This document shows, one piece after another, positions 32,985 to 41,896 of a stretch of DNA of 64,000 bases (its first letter is position 1; every line of letters starts with the position of its first letter). Under the pieces are notes generated by a model. The model saw only the letters and a program-made list of their open reading frames with translations. It did no database searches and had not been told where the DNA came from. Source of the DNA: Pseudomonas hunanensis (GTDB lineage Bacteria > Pseudomonadota > Gammaproteobacteria > Pseudomonadales > Pseudomonadaceae); assembly GCF_013393325.1 (NCBI RefSeq), contig NZ_QJRC01000095.1, positions 496,001-560,000 of the forward strand. The letters run 5' to 3'. A program made the translations under genes and the position numbers.

Positions 32985-34157
32985 TCAACGCGTGAGTTTC
33001 GCCCCCTCACTCAAGCAATTGGCGATGTGCTGCAGTTCGTCGATGTATGGTGTGACGCCGACGCCGCTCTCCGGCGCAGGGAAGTCATACAAAGTAAGGA
33101 CGTACTCGACCTGGCCACTCGAGGCGAACACCGGCACCGAAATCTGCCTGACGTCTTTGTGCACGTCAGGGGTAAACTCCAGCGGATCGTAGGTCAAGTC
33201 ATGCACCAAGGTGCGAACATCCTGATTGTTGGCGGGGTCCTGCGCTCGCTGGTTCAAGGCCGAAGTGAATGCCCGCTGCGCATCGCTGATCATGCCCAGC
33301 GAATATCCCCGCTCGCGGATGATCGCCAGTGCGGCCCTGCATTCATCAAGTCGCTCAGGATGACCGGTGTCTCGCAGCCATTGTGTAACGACCGGCTCAC
33401 TGCTCCAAGCAGCGAAGATGGATCCCGTTGGCGGCATAAACGGCAAGCGTTGACCAACCAAGGTCGGAATCACGCCTGTCCGAGGTCGGCCAGCACTTGC
33501 AGCAATGATTAGCTCATCATCCACTCGCACCGTTGCGACACAGCGAGCATTGATTCGCTCGCACAGTCGTTCCATGTCAGCCCGGGCGCGATCAATACTC
33601 CGAAGAGGGCCGGCAATGGTACCGAGTGGATCAGGTGCCACCATCGAAAGCGGCGAGAAACGCCCATAGCCTCCTTGAAAGAACAACAGAGGCAGCCCCG
33701 CTGACTCGATCTTCAACTCCTTCACCCTGCCAATGACGATGTAGTGATCCCCCGCCTCGTGCACACAGTCGATATCGCAGTCGATCCAGGCGACGCATTG
33801 CTCGATGATCGGGGAGCCATTGGCTGACAGTCGGTATTCCAGGCCCTCGAACTTGTCTTCGGTTTTTGCCGCAAACCGCCTGCACACCGGTTCTTGTTCC
33901 GCAGCGAGGATATTCACGCAAAATTTTCCAGACTCTTCAATGCGCGGCCAACTGCTAGAGCTTTTATCCGGCAGGAACGCTACCAGTGGCGGATTCAACG
34001 AAACGGAGGTGAACGACCCAACTGCCATGCCGGTGGGTTTGCCTCCTGCTTGTTGGGCGGTCACCACACACACACCCGTTGGATACTGGCCAAGCACTTG
34101 GCGAAACCATTTCGCATCATCAGGCCGAAATTGATGGAGTTCTTGAGCTTCTGCCAT
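32985..34157 (-). CDS. Flavin reductase fused to an IclR-type effector domain
   Basis: This is a 390-aa two-domain protein. Residues about 15-165 form a flavin-reductase-like domain (GQYPTGVCVVTAQ, GMAVGSFTSVSLNPPLVAFLP, KFCVNILA). Residues about 185-385 resemble the ligand-binding domain of IclR regulators (RINARCVATVRVDDELIIAASAG, VGQRLPFMPPTGSIFAAW), without an HTH. It probably supplies FMNH2 to the two luciferase-like monooxygenases, with the extra domain sensing the substrate. A comparable design is the Acinetobacter 4-hydroxyphenylacetate hydroxylase reductase, which carries a MarR-like C-terminal domain. The start has AAGGAG. It is the last gene of the DUF1302-DUF1329-YCF48-MMPL operon. 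Confidence 0.85.
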   Translation of the reverse strand: MAEAQELHQFRPDDAKWFRQVLGQYPTGVCVVTAQQAGGKPTGMAVGSFTSVSLNPPLVAFLPDKSSSSWPRIEESGKFCVNILAAEQEPVCRRFAAKTEDKFEGLEYRLSANGSPIIEQCVAWIDCDIDCVHEAGDHYIVIGRVKELKIESAGLPLLFFQGGYGRFSPLSMVAPDPLGTIAGPLRSIDRARADMERLCERINARCVATVRVDDELIIAASAGRPRTGVIPTLVGQRLPFMPPTGSIFAAWSSEPVVTQWLRDTGHPERLDECRAALAIIRERGYSLGMISDAQRAFTSALNQRAQDPANNQDVRTLVHDLTYDPLEFTPDVHKDVRQISVPVFASSGQVEYVLTLYDFPAPESGVGVTPYIDELQHIANCLSEGAKLTR

Positions 34158-34256
34158 TTTTGATCTCCTTAGCCGAGAACCACCGACGCATTAATACGCC
34201 GCTGCCGGCACTCACTGGTTACGAAAATATTGTTCTCAGCCACTCATCGCCCGCAA

Positions 34257-36692
34257 TCAAATGGGCTCCGCCGTGGTCTGTGCTGACTTTTTTTTTGCCT
34301 CGACCGCCACTGGAGGTACGGCCTCACTGGAGGGTTTTAACAAGAAGGTGGCCAAGCTCGGCACCAGGATCAAGGCACCTACCATGTTCCACAGGAACAT
34401 GAAGGCCAGGAGCACACCCATGTCCGCTTGGAACTTGATCGGCGACCACAGCCAGGTGAACACCGCTGCTGCCAACGTGATACCAATCAGCGCTACCACT
34501 TTCCCGGTAAATACCAGTGCCTGAAGGTAGGCATCGCGCACTGTCTTACCCGACCGTGCCTGCGCCAGGTAGACCGTCAACAAGTAGAGTGAGTAGTCGA
34601 TGCCGATCCCAACACCGAGCGCGATCACCGGCAAGGTGGCAACTTTGACGCCGATGCCGAGAATGACCATCAAGGCTTCCGCCAACACCGATGTCACCGC
34701 CAGGGGAATGACCGCTACCAGCACGGCTCGCCAACTGCGGAACGTGATGTAGCACAGTACAATTACGGCCGCGTATACGAGCGCAAGCATCTGATAATTG
34801 GCTTTCTCGACGGTGCTATTGGTTGCCGCTTCTATGCCTGCACTACCGGCCGCGAGCAAGAACTGACGATCAGGACCATTGTGCGTTTCGGCAAAAGCCT
34901 CCACCGTCGCGACCACGCGACTCAGCGTTTCGGCTTTGTGGTCGGTAAGAAACGCGATGATCGGTGCTACGGTGCGTGTATCGTTGATAAGCTCTGGCAC
35001 TGCAGTGAAGACATTGTTTATCGTGTCAGAAACCACAAACGTGTCGCGGTTGATCGTTATCCATTTCGGTGATCCCTCGTAACCGGCCGACGTCAGCATC
35101 CGGCCTACGCTGGCCGCCGATGACGTCGTTTGTACCCCTGGCACATCCCGCAGTAGTTCTTCCAATCGATCCATCTCAAGGAGCGTTTCGAAGCTGACCA
35201 GGCCACCCGGAGGCGTTTTGACAATCACTGCAAATTGATCGCTCGACAATTCGAACTCACTGGTGATGTAGGCATTACTTCGGTTGTACTCAGAATCAGC
35301 CCGCAACTCCGGGGCACCTGGGTCGAGGTCACCGATCTTCAACCCCTGAGCCACCACCAACCCTGCAAGCGTCACGGCCAGAGTCACCAGTAACACGAGT
35401 TTAGCTTTGCGTGGCTCGGTGAATTGGGCAAACCACAACGGCAACGGATGCTCGCCTGCGCTCATTCTCAACGCCCGCTGTGCAGCACTGGGGCTGACGC
35501 CGGTATAGGAAAGAAGCACAGGTAACAGCAATAGATTGCTGAAGATGAGTACTGCAACTCCGATACTGGCCTGGAAGGCCAAATCGCGTATCGCAGGAAT
35601 GTCGACGATGGCGAGCACGGCAAACCCCACCGCATCGGCCAGCAACGCAGTCAAACCAGCGATAAACAGGCGACGGAATGTATAACGGGCTGCAACGTAC
35701 CGGTGGGTCCCCTTCCCTACATCCTGCATGATCCCGTTCATTTTCTGCGCGCCATGGGACACACCAATCGCGAAGATCAAAAACGGTACCAATACCGAGA
35801 ACGGATCGAGCACATATCCCATCAGATGCATCAAGCCTAACTGCCAAGTCACCGCCACCAGCGAGCAGGCGATGACCAATAGTGTGCTTCTGACGCAGCG
35901 GGTGTAGGCGTAGATTATGAGTGAAACCAAACCGGCAGCGATGGCAAAGTAACTGAAGACTTTGATCAAGCCATGGATCAAGTCGCCCGCTAGCTTGGCG
36001 AAACCAATCACATGGATGTTCACGCCCTTGGCGGAGTATTCCTGCTTGATGGCGTCCAGTTGCTCGCCCAGTGATCGATAGTCAAGCGCCACTCCGCTCG
36101 CCCCGTCACGCTCAAGCAACGGCAGAAAGAGCATACTCGAATGCTGGTCATTGGCGACCAATGAGCCAATGATGCCGGCGCGATGAACGTTATCCCGCAA
36201 GGCGTTGAGGGCTTCGGGGCTGCCGTCGAATGTTTCAGGCATGACCGGACCACCATCGAATCCTTGCTCAGTGATTTCAGTCCAGCGTACGACAGGCATC
36301 CACAACGACTTCATGAACGACCGGTCAACGCCTGGTAACAGAAATAACCTGTCATTAATCTCTTTGAGCATTTCGAGGTAGTGAGGATCGTAGATATCGC
36401 CTTTAGGGTTCTCTACCACCACCCTCAGCGCATTACCCAGGCCACGCAGGGCCTCTGCATTGGCCTCGTAGTTTTGTATGAATGGATGGGAGATGGGCAT
36501 CATTTTCTTGAAGCTGGCGTTAACCTCCAGTTGCCAGGCCTGGATGAAGAGGAAAACCGTGGTAAGTGCGCACAGCACAACCAACGCGATCCGGTGGTTG
36601 AAAACCAACCGCTCCAGAAAGGATCCAGAACGGCCATCAAATTCTTCAACCCGCGGAACAACTGGCATTGCATCATTTTTTGAAATATCCAT
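34257..36692 (-). CDS. MMPL/RND-family transporter
   Basis: The 811-aa inner-membrane protein has twelve predicted helices in two halves, with large periplasmic loops at about 60-240 and 460-620. Half one contains FLIFAIGVSHGAQKMNGI; half two contains VIALGVGIGIDYSLYLLTVYLA, the polar helix of MMPL proton relays. Such transporters co-occur with DUF1302, DUF1329 and YCF48-like genes in clusters degrading hydrophobic compounds (sterols, terpenes, phenols), where they probably move the substrate or lipids between membranes. The gene follows the YCF48-like gene by 28 bp. Direction of transport is unknown. Confidence 0.85.
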   Translation of the reverse strand: MDISKNDAMPVVPRVEEFDGRSGSFLERLVFNHRIALVVLCALTTVFLFIQAWQLEVNASFKKMMPISHPFIQNYEANAEALRGLGNALRVVVENPKGDIYDPHYLEMLKEINDRLFLLPGVDRSFMKSLWMPVVRWTEITEQGFDGGPVMPETFDGSPEALNALRDNVHRAGIIGSLVANDQHSSMLFLPLLERDGASGVALDYRSLGEQLDAIKQEYSAKGVNIHVIGFAKLAGDLIHGLIKVFSYFAIAAGLVSLIIYAYTRCVRSTLLVIACSLVAVTWQLGLMHLMGYVLDPFSVLVPFLIFAIGVSHGAQKMNGIMQDVGKGTHRYVAARYTFRRLFIAGLTALLADAVGFAVLAIVDIPAIRDLAFQASIGVAVLIFSNLLLLPVLLSYTGVSPSAAQRALRMSAGEHPLPLWFAQFTEPRKAKLVLLVTLAVTLAGLVVAQGLKIGDLDPGAPELRADSEYNRSNAYITSEFELSSDQFAVIVKTPPGGLVSFETLLEMDRLEELLRDVPGVQTTSSAASVGRMLTSAGYEGSPKWITINRDTFVVSDTINNVFTAVPELINDTRTVAPIIAFLTDHKAETLSRVVATVEAFAETHNGPDRQFLLAAGSAGIEAATNSTVEKANYQMLALVYAAVIVLCYITFRSWRAVLVAVIPLAVTSVLAEALMVILGIGVKVATLPVIALGVGIGIDYSLYLLTVYLAQARSGKTVRDAYLQALVFTGKVVALIGITLAAAVFTWLWSPIKFQADMGVLLAFMFLWNMVGALILVPSLATFLLKPSSEAVPPVAVEAKKKSAQTTAEPI

Positions 36693-36720
36693 GGGTGGGT
36701 CCGTGATCTGGCGTAAGACA

Positions 36721-37863
36721 TTAACGGGATGACAGGGACGGCAAAGGCTCCAGTCCGATCCCGCGCAAGCCGGCTACCACCACTTGGCTACCTGGTAGCG
36801 GAGCTACAGCGGTAAGCCTCATGGCTTTTCGGGCGCTGGCTACCCGCACCTGAGTTGCGCCGGGGTCCGCAAGTAGCAGCTGCCCGGCCGCATTGACCAT
36901 GACGAACCCTCCCCCATTGGCTAACGCTGCCCCCGAGGCGATCGTAGACGTGGCGGGCAGCACCCCAGCCGACCACGTTTCTCCATGGTCGGTGCTGCGG
37001 AAAAACTTGCCACGCAACCCAAACGCCACCAGCACCTCGTCGTTACCGAGCACGGAGAAAAAGCTGCCTTCATAGCCGGTCCGAATGCTTCTAAATTGCC
37101 GTGTGTCGCGATCCAGTTTGAAAACATGGCCCTGTTCGCCAACGATTAGCAATTCTGCACCGACGCCATAGATCCCGTTGAGGTTAAGTCCCTCGGGGTT
37201 CTCGATACGCTCGTACCAAGGCAGCCAGTGCTTGCCGCCATCCGTGGTAGCAACGATCGAACCGAACGAGCCAACGGCATAACCGACCGACTCGTTTTCA
37301 AACCACACGCTCAGATACGGCAGTGATGGGCCGGAGCGGAAGTTGATCTTCAGGCCCTCCACTATCGCTTGCGCTCGCGAGTCGCCTTGATCAGCACGGG
37401 CCTGATAGAACGGTACGAACTGGTGCTCGGCAGCGCGGCCGTCGAGTTGCAGGATCCAAGTTTCGCCACCATCCTGACTGTGCAAAATGGTGCCGTCATG
37501 CCCTACGGCCCACCCTTTATTGGCCGTAGGAAACATGACCGCAAGCAAGTCACTCTGCACCGGCACCCGCGCCTGACGCCAATGCAGACCATTGTCATCG
37601 GAAACGATGACCAAACCGCGCATCCCCACCGCGATCAGCTTTTGACCTGCAGTGGTCACCGCCATCAATGGGCGATCCTGCAAGTGTGTTTGTGATTTCG
37701 CCGAGTGATCCAGGGGGTCCTCGAAGGCGACGCTGTTCGAAGGCATTTGCTCCACGGCGAATAAAACGCCTGGCATTAAGCACATCGCAGCGATGAGCAG
37801 GCGGGCTGTTATTGCCTTATTTTTTTGCCGAAGAAAATCACGCGGCACGTTGTATCTGTTCAT
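36721..37863 (-). CDS. YCF48-like beta-propeller protein, exported
   Basis: The 380-aa protein has an N-terminal signal-like segment (ARLLIAAMCLMPGVLFAVEQ). Repeated BNR/YCF48 blades follow, with motifs such as GWAVGHDGTILHSQDGGETW, YAVGSFGSIVATTDGGKHW and FRSTDHGETWSAG. It is probably a periplasmic beta-propeller that scaffolds or assists the MMPL/DUF1302 transport system. The start is uncertain: ATG 37863 is preferred to TTG 37887, and both ribosome sites are weak. Confidence 0.83.
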   Translation of the reverse strand: MNRYNVPRDFLRQKNKAITARLLIAAMCLMPGVLFAVEQMPSNSVAFEDPLDHSAKSQTHLQDRPLMAVTTAGQKLIAVGMRGLVIVSDDNGLHWRQARVPVQSDLLAVMFPTANKGWAVGHDGTILHSQDGGETWILQLDGRAAEHQFVPFYQARADQGDSRAQAIVEGLKINFRSGPSLPYLSVWFENESVGYAVGSFGSIVATTDGGKHWLPWYERIENPEGLNLNGIYGVGAELLIVGEQGHVFKLDRDTRQFRSIRTGYEGSFFSVLGNDEVLVAFGLRGKFFRSTDHGETWSAGVLPATSTIASGAALANGGGFVMVNAAGQLLLADPGATQVRVASARKAMRLTAVAPLPGSQVVVAGLRGIGLEPLPSLSSR

Positions 37864-37961
37864 TTGCGGGTACCTGTATTGGGCCAACTGCCAGCGTCCG
37901 CCGGCGCGTGCCGACGGCGTTGGCCACTCTCAGCCAAAACACTGCTGAGCCTTACGCGTGT

Positions 37962-39365
37962 TCAGCGAACACTGCCCGCTGCCACTGCACTGGGCGTGGT
38001 TGGAATACGCAGCCCTTCTGACCCTGGGTAATTCTTCACAATCGAATCTTCATCGCCGCCCCACATGTTCACGGCAAAGTAATTACCTTTGATCAGGTCG
38101 TTGAAAATCCAGCCCACGTTGTTAGTGCCGCCTATGTTGTAGGCAGGGAATGTTTGCATGTTACCCACCCGCCAGAGGTTACCGCCATCGTCATAAGACT
38201 CTGAGGCAACAATGCACCATGAATCTTCATCAATATAAAAGCGGCGTTTCTTGTACGCATGGCGCGCGCCAGCTTTACGATCGGCTTCGACGACCCATAC
38301 CCGATGCTTTTCCCAACGCAACGCATCGGGATTGACATGCTGTTTACCTAACTGCCCCCGCAGCGGTACGTTATTGGTTATGGTGAACACGTTATAAGGC
38401 ACGATCATTTCTTTTTTTCCGACCAACTTGAAGTCAAAGCGATCGGTTCGCCCCGTGAACCCCCACAACTCATCCCACGTCAGTACACCGCCATAAGCTG
38501 CAATTGGAATGTCATACGCAAATTCGGGCGCTTTACGAACGCGGCGTTGACCTGGTGTATAAAACCAGACCTCCTGCTGCCCTGATGGCAAGTAGTAGTT
38601 AAGAAACACTGTCCCTGCCGCGGAAGGTGGCGTGGTCAGTCGCGCGGAGAAACCGGTGGTGGCGTTGAATGTTTCTCCGCGCAATTTGTTATTTGCGTCA
38701 TACCAAGGACGAAGGTGATACTGATTGGTTTTCGGTAGATCAGTAATACCACCATTAGGGTCAACCAGGAATGCCGAACTCAAATGATGCATGACGGCTG
38801 GCGCGTACGACTGCTTATGATTCCAGATGACTTCGTAGCCATTCTTTGGAATTGGGAAGGGAACCCCAGCAAAGGGCAGCCCATCGGGAGCAGCGCCTTT
38901 CATGCCATCCCCCATTACTGGGCCGGTCAATTCGACCGTGGTAGCATTTTTAACGGTGTTTTCCTGGATAGCATCGGGGTAACGGACGCTGCGGTGAGTG
39001 GGATAGACATCGAGGCGATAGCTTGGAAATTTTCTAAGCATCGCCTTGTTGCCTTCCGTCACCATGTCTTCGTACTTCGACAAGTTCTTTGCGTCGATTG
39101 AGTACAGAGGCTTCTCATTGGCGTAAGGATTTGGATAGGTCTTGTTTTTTTCTACGTCGTAGCCCGCGGGCGCCTGCAAGCCACCGGTATAGGCCGGAAT
39201 TGAGCCGTCTGCATTTCCTGCCATTTCCGAGCCGAACCGCGTAAGGGTAGTGCCAAGCGCTTTCGCCTCGACCTCGGATACCGCCGCCTGAGAAGCATTC
39301 GATACGCCAAGGCAGAAAATTGCACACGCCAACGACTTAGGAGGCAATGACCAGTTATTCAACAT
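37962..39365 (-). CDS. DUF1329 outer-membrane/periplasmic protein
   Basis: The 467-aa protein has a signal peptide ending near NASQA (about 27), then the DUF1329 pattern ALGTTLTRFGSEMAGNADGSIPAYTGG, QRRVRKAPEFAYD and RWEKHRVWVVEADRK. DUF1329 proteins have a LolB/LolA-like fold and are thought to bind lipophilic molecules. It is co-transcribed with the DUF1302 porin-like gene (38 bp apart). Together with MMPL and YCF48 it forms a conserved set found in degraders of poorly soluble substrates. Confidence 0.88.
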   Translation of the reverse strand: MLNNWSLPPKSLACAIFCLGVSNASQAAVSEVEAKALGTTLTRFGSEMAGNADGSIPAYTGGLQAPAGYDVEKNKTYPNPYANEKPLYSIDAKNLSKYEDMVTEGNKAMLRKFPSYRLDVYPTHRSVRYPDAIQENTVKNATTVELTGPVMGDGMKGAAPDGLPFAGVPFPIPKNGYEVIWNHKQSYAPAVMHHLSSAFLVDPNGGITDLPKTNQYHLRPWYDANNKLRGETFNATTGFSARLTTPPSAAGTVFLNYYLPSGQQEVWFYTPGQRRVRKAPEFAYDIPIAAYGGVLTWDELWGFTGRTDRFDFKLVGKKEMIVPYNVFTITNNVPLRGQLGKQHVNPDALRWEKHRVWVVEADRKAGARHAYKKRRFYIDEDSWCIVASESYDDGGNLWRVGNMQTFPAYNIGGTNNVGWIFNDLIKGNYFAVNMWGGDEDSIVKNYPGSEGLRIPTTPSAVAAGSVR

Positions 39366-39403
39366 TCTCGTATACCTATATTTGTTGTTAGAACGAGGCT
39401 TTG

Positions 39404-41089
39404 TTAGAACGAAGTTTTATACGTCAAAGAGACCCAACCCTTATCATTCAAGTTATACGGGCCGTTACCACCGGCATAGCTTTTTCCCGCAGGTGTAGCA
39501 TCCGCTACAGACTCAAGGTGATCCCAGTAATAGTCCTGATAAGCCAGGGTTAGTGACTGCGTCTGGCGATAGTCTGCACGAATACCAATGGAGTAAACCA
39601 ACGAATCCTGTGCGTAGAAAGAGCCCGCAGCGTAAGCCGGATTTCCCGCTACACCGTAAGTGACCGAAATCGGCGCGCTGAGATCGATCGAAGGAAAGAC
39701 TTGTAGCCATTGAGGCGAGAACAAGACGGCAACCGCAACAGCGCTGTTGGTGGCACAGCCCTGCTTGACCCCACCGCCATTACAAGCCGAATACCCCCGC
39801 CCCATGTAGTATTGCTTGTTCTCGGTGACCTTATCCAAGTGGGTATAAGTCATCTCGGCCAGTAACACGCCTGTGTCATAGACCGGTGATGTGCCCAATT
39901 GTACGAAGGCATTGGCGATGAAGTTAGTAATATCGCCACGCGCACCTTCCCGGTAAGGAAGCGCTAACCCATCCGGGCGAGTAAATGCGCTGGCCAGTGC
40001 GGTGTTGGTTCGGTGGTTGAGTTCAAAACCCAGGCTGGTATTACCAATGGTTTTCTCGTAAGAAAAGCCGTAAAGGTTGACGTTTCGTGCGTAGGAAAGG
40101 TGTACATTGCCTCCGCCTTGAGGGTTAAATTCCGCCAAGGCCCAAGGCTGGGTCTCGTCAAGCTTACGAAAGTAGAATCCCATATTACCGCCAGCCCACT
40201 CTGGCGACCAATCGACCTTCACGCCAAAGTTATTACTGATATCCTTGGGCTCATAAGCCTTACCTGCCGAGAAACCCGGGCCGAACAAAAAGCTGGCATT
40301 GTCAGGGCCTTCGTACAACATGTCAGCAGGCGCCAGATACGTTCCTCCTTCCGGAAATCGGTTGGCTGCGTATTCAAAGAAGTACTGCGCACTGACCGAT
40401 AACTGCGGGCTGAGCTCTGCGGTGACCAGAGCCTGGGCACGTGGTAGGAACAGCTCTTTGACTTCAGAACCTGGCTGGGAGAAACCCTTGATGAAGTCAG
40501 TGGGGTGCTGGCCGTAGGAGATGCTCGAAAATCCAAAAAACAGAGCATTGCCCCACTGCTGGGTCAGACGACCAAGCTTGGCATAGACAGGCACCTCACC
40601 CACGTCAAAATTACTGAAGACAAACGCATCAAGAAGCTCAGCCCCGCGCATGTGATATTTCTTGGTCCGGGACGAGTAACGATTGTTGTCGTAAGCGGTC
40701 GTGTAGGCAGGGTTGGGATTGGTCTCGGCATGATCGTCATAAGCAAAGTCCTTCCACACGGACCCCGAAAGCCTCATCCCCATCCGGTTCTGATAGACAG
40801 TCTGAAACTCCACCAAGGCCTGAAGTCGATTGGTGACCATGTCACCTGTGTCGAACTTGTATTCGCCCTGGGCAGTCGATAGCGCGTTTCCGATGTTGTG
40901 GTCTCGGCCGTCGACGCGCCAACCCATGTTGTAGGTCAGGGATGTATCCAAATTGGTGATCCAATCCGAGCCCGTGTCAAAGGTGTACGCCTGGACCGAA
41001 CCCTGAAACACCAGTGAAGAAACTGCCATGGTCACAGCGGCAGCTAATGTATTGCGATTTTCAAACGTGCAGCGCTTTCTTATTTTCAT
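39404..41089 (-). CDS. DUF1302 outer-membrane beta-barrel protein
   Basis: The 561-aa protein has a long basic signal peptide ending near SVQA, then YTFDTGSDWITNLDTSLTYNMGWRV and alternating beta-strand repeats to a C-terminal aromatic residue (LTYKTSF), the usual barrel-insertion signal. DUF1302 proteins are thought to be outer-membrane channels for hydrophobic compounds. It is first gene of the five-gene minus-strand operon. The start at 41089 has a GGGAG site. The promoter region to the right carries three perfect island operators. Confidence 0.88.
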   Translation of the reverse strand: MKIRKRCTFENRNTLAAAVTMAVSSLVFQGSVQAYTFDTGSDWITNLDTSLTYNMGWRVDGRDHNIGNALSTAQGEYKFDTGDMVTNRLQALVEFQTVYQNRMGMRLSGSVWKDFAYDDHAETNPNPAYTTAYDNNRYSSRTKKYHMRGAELLDAFVFSNFDVGEVPVYAKLGRLTQQWGNALFFGFSSISYGQHPTDFIKGFSQPGSEVKELFLPRAQALVTAELSPQLSVSAQYFFEYAANRFPEGGTYLAPADMLYEGPDNASFLFGPGFSAGKAYEPKDISNNFGVKVDWSPEWAGGNMGFYFRKLDETQPWALAEFNPQGGGNVHLSYARNVNLYGFSYEKTIGNTSLGFELNHRTNTALASAFTRPDGLALPYREGARGDITNFIANAFVQLGTSPVYDTGVLLAEMTYTHLDKVTENKQYYMGRGYSACNGGGVKQGCATNSAVAVAVLFSPQWLQVFPSIDLSAPISVTYGVAGNPAYAAGSFYAQDSLVYSIGIRADYRQTQSLTLAYQDYYWDHLESVADATPAGKSYAGGNGPYNLNDKGWVSLTYKTSF

Positions 41090-41199
41090 TATTCGCTCCC
41101 AAGGATTGCAAGGCACATCCAGCACGAGGCCGAGAGCCCTCCTCGACAACCACAAAGGCCTGCAATGACAGCATTAGGCCTTAAGATCGACGAGACCAA

Positions 41200-41215
41200 T
41201 CAACGCTCGAGTTGA
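41200..41215. promoter_or_regulatory. Island operator 7: TCAAC-GCTCGA-GTTGA
   Basis: A perfect palindrome 111 bp upstream of the DUF1302 start. Its centre is 41 bp from operator 8, about four helical turns, which would allow co-operative binding on one face. Confidence 0.8.
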
Positions 41216-41240
41216 TCCTAGGCACCAGCCTTCTGAGCTG

Positions 41241-41256
41241 TCAACTGATTTGTTGA
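41241..41256. promoter_or_regulatory. Island operator 8: TCAAC-TGATTT-GTTGA
   Basis: A perfect palindrome in the middle of the divergent promoter between DUF1302 and the NTF2-like gene B. Confidence 0.8.
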
Positions 41257-41305
41257 AAGCTATCATCCTGTATCCATACGTGGAATTTCCCCAGCTGAAC
41301 GCCAG

Positions 41306-41321
41306 TCAACTTATGCGTTGA
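41306..41321. promoter_or_regulatory. Island operator 9: TCAAC-TTATGC-GTTGA
   Basis: A perfect palindrome 49 bp upstream of the NTF2-like gene B, within the expected promoter of the rightward ten-gene operon. Confidence 0.8.
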
Positions 41322-41370
41322 CTAACGATGCTACCCTGCTCATACTCCAGAAAAAACAAGAGATCTCACC

Positions 41371-41877
41371 ATGTCCGACCTTGAGCTGCGCATACAACGC
41401 CTTGAAAGCAAGGCGGCCCTTCAGGACCTCATCGCACGATATTTCGTCGCCTCTGACGATGACGACTTCGCAACACTGGCCACCCTGTTCAGTGAAACCG
41501 CCACTTTTCACGCACACGGCCAATCCCCTCTGCTGGGCCCGGAGCGGATTGTCGGGTTCATTCGCGAAGCGCGCACCCACATGGGACTCACCATCCATAC
41601 GCCGAACTGGACGCTTTTCGAATTCCAGAATGAGGATCACGCCACCGGAAATGTCGGCGCACATCTGGAATTGGCGATGGGAGGGCGCAGCTTGTTTGGT
41701 GCCGCTCGCTACCTCGATACCTACGTCCGTGAAAACGGTATCTGGCGCTTCTCGAGCCGCCGTTTCCAAGTGATTCACATTGGGACTTGGGAAGACGTTG
41801 GCACATCGCTCACCGAATCGCGCTGCGTACGTTGGCCGGGTGGCGAGCCCCATGGCAGCGAACACCAGTTGAAGTAG
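41371..41877 (+). CDS. NTF2-like (SnoaL-type) protein B
   Basis: The 168-aa protein has the fold pattern LQDLIARYFVASDDDDFATLATLFSETATF and a conserved late strand ENGIWRFSSRRFQVIHI. Its catalytic role is unknown; possible activities in this superfamily are dehydration, isomerisation or epoxide hydrolysis. It begins the long rightward operon (ribB-like, hydrolase, ComB-like, thiolase and beta-oxidation genes) under operators 7-9. It is only loosely similar to the NTF2-like proteins at 26.6 and 50.0 kb. Confidence 0.8.
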   Translation: MSDLELRIQRLESKAALQDLIARYFVASDDDDFATLATLFSETATFHAHGQSPLLGPERIVGFIREARTHMGLTIHTPNWTLFEFQNEDHATGNVGAHLELAMGGRSLFGAARYLDTYVRENGIWRFSSRRFQVIHIGTWEDVGTSLTESRCVRWPGGEPHGSEHQLK

Positions 41878-41896
41878 AAACCGCCAGGAGTTTCTT

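Noticed and set aside
37958..37972. GTGTTC-AGC-GAACAC hairpin at the end of the DUF1329 gene
   Set aside because: Short stem that overlaps the stop codon, no T-run on either side; too weak to call a terminator inside an operon.
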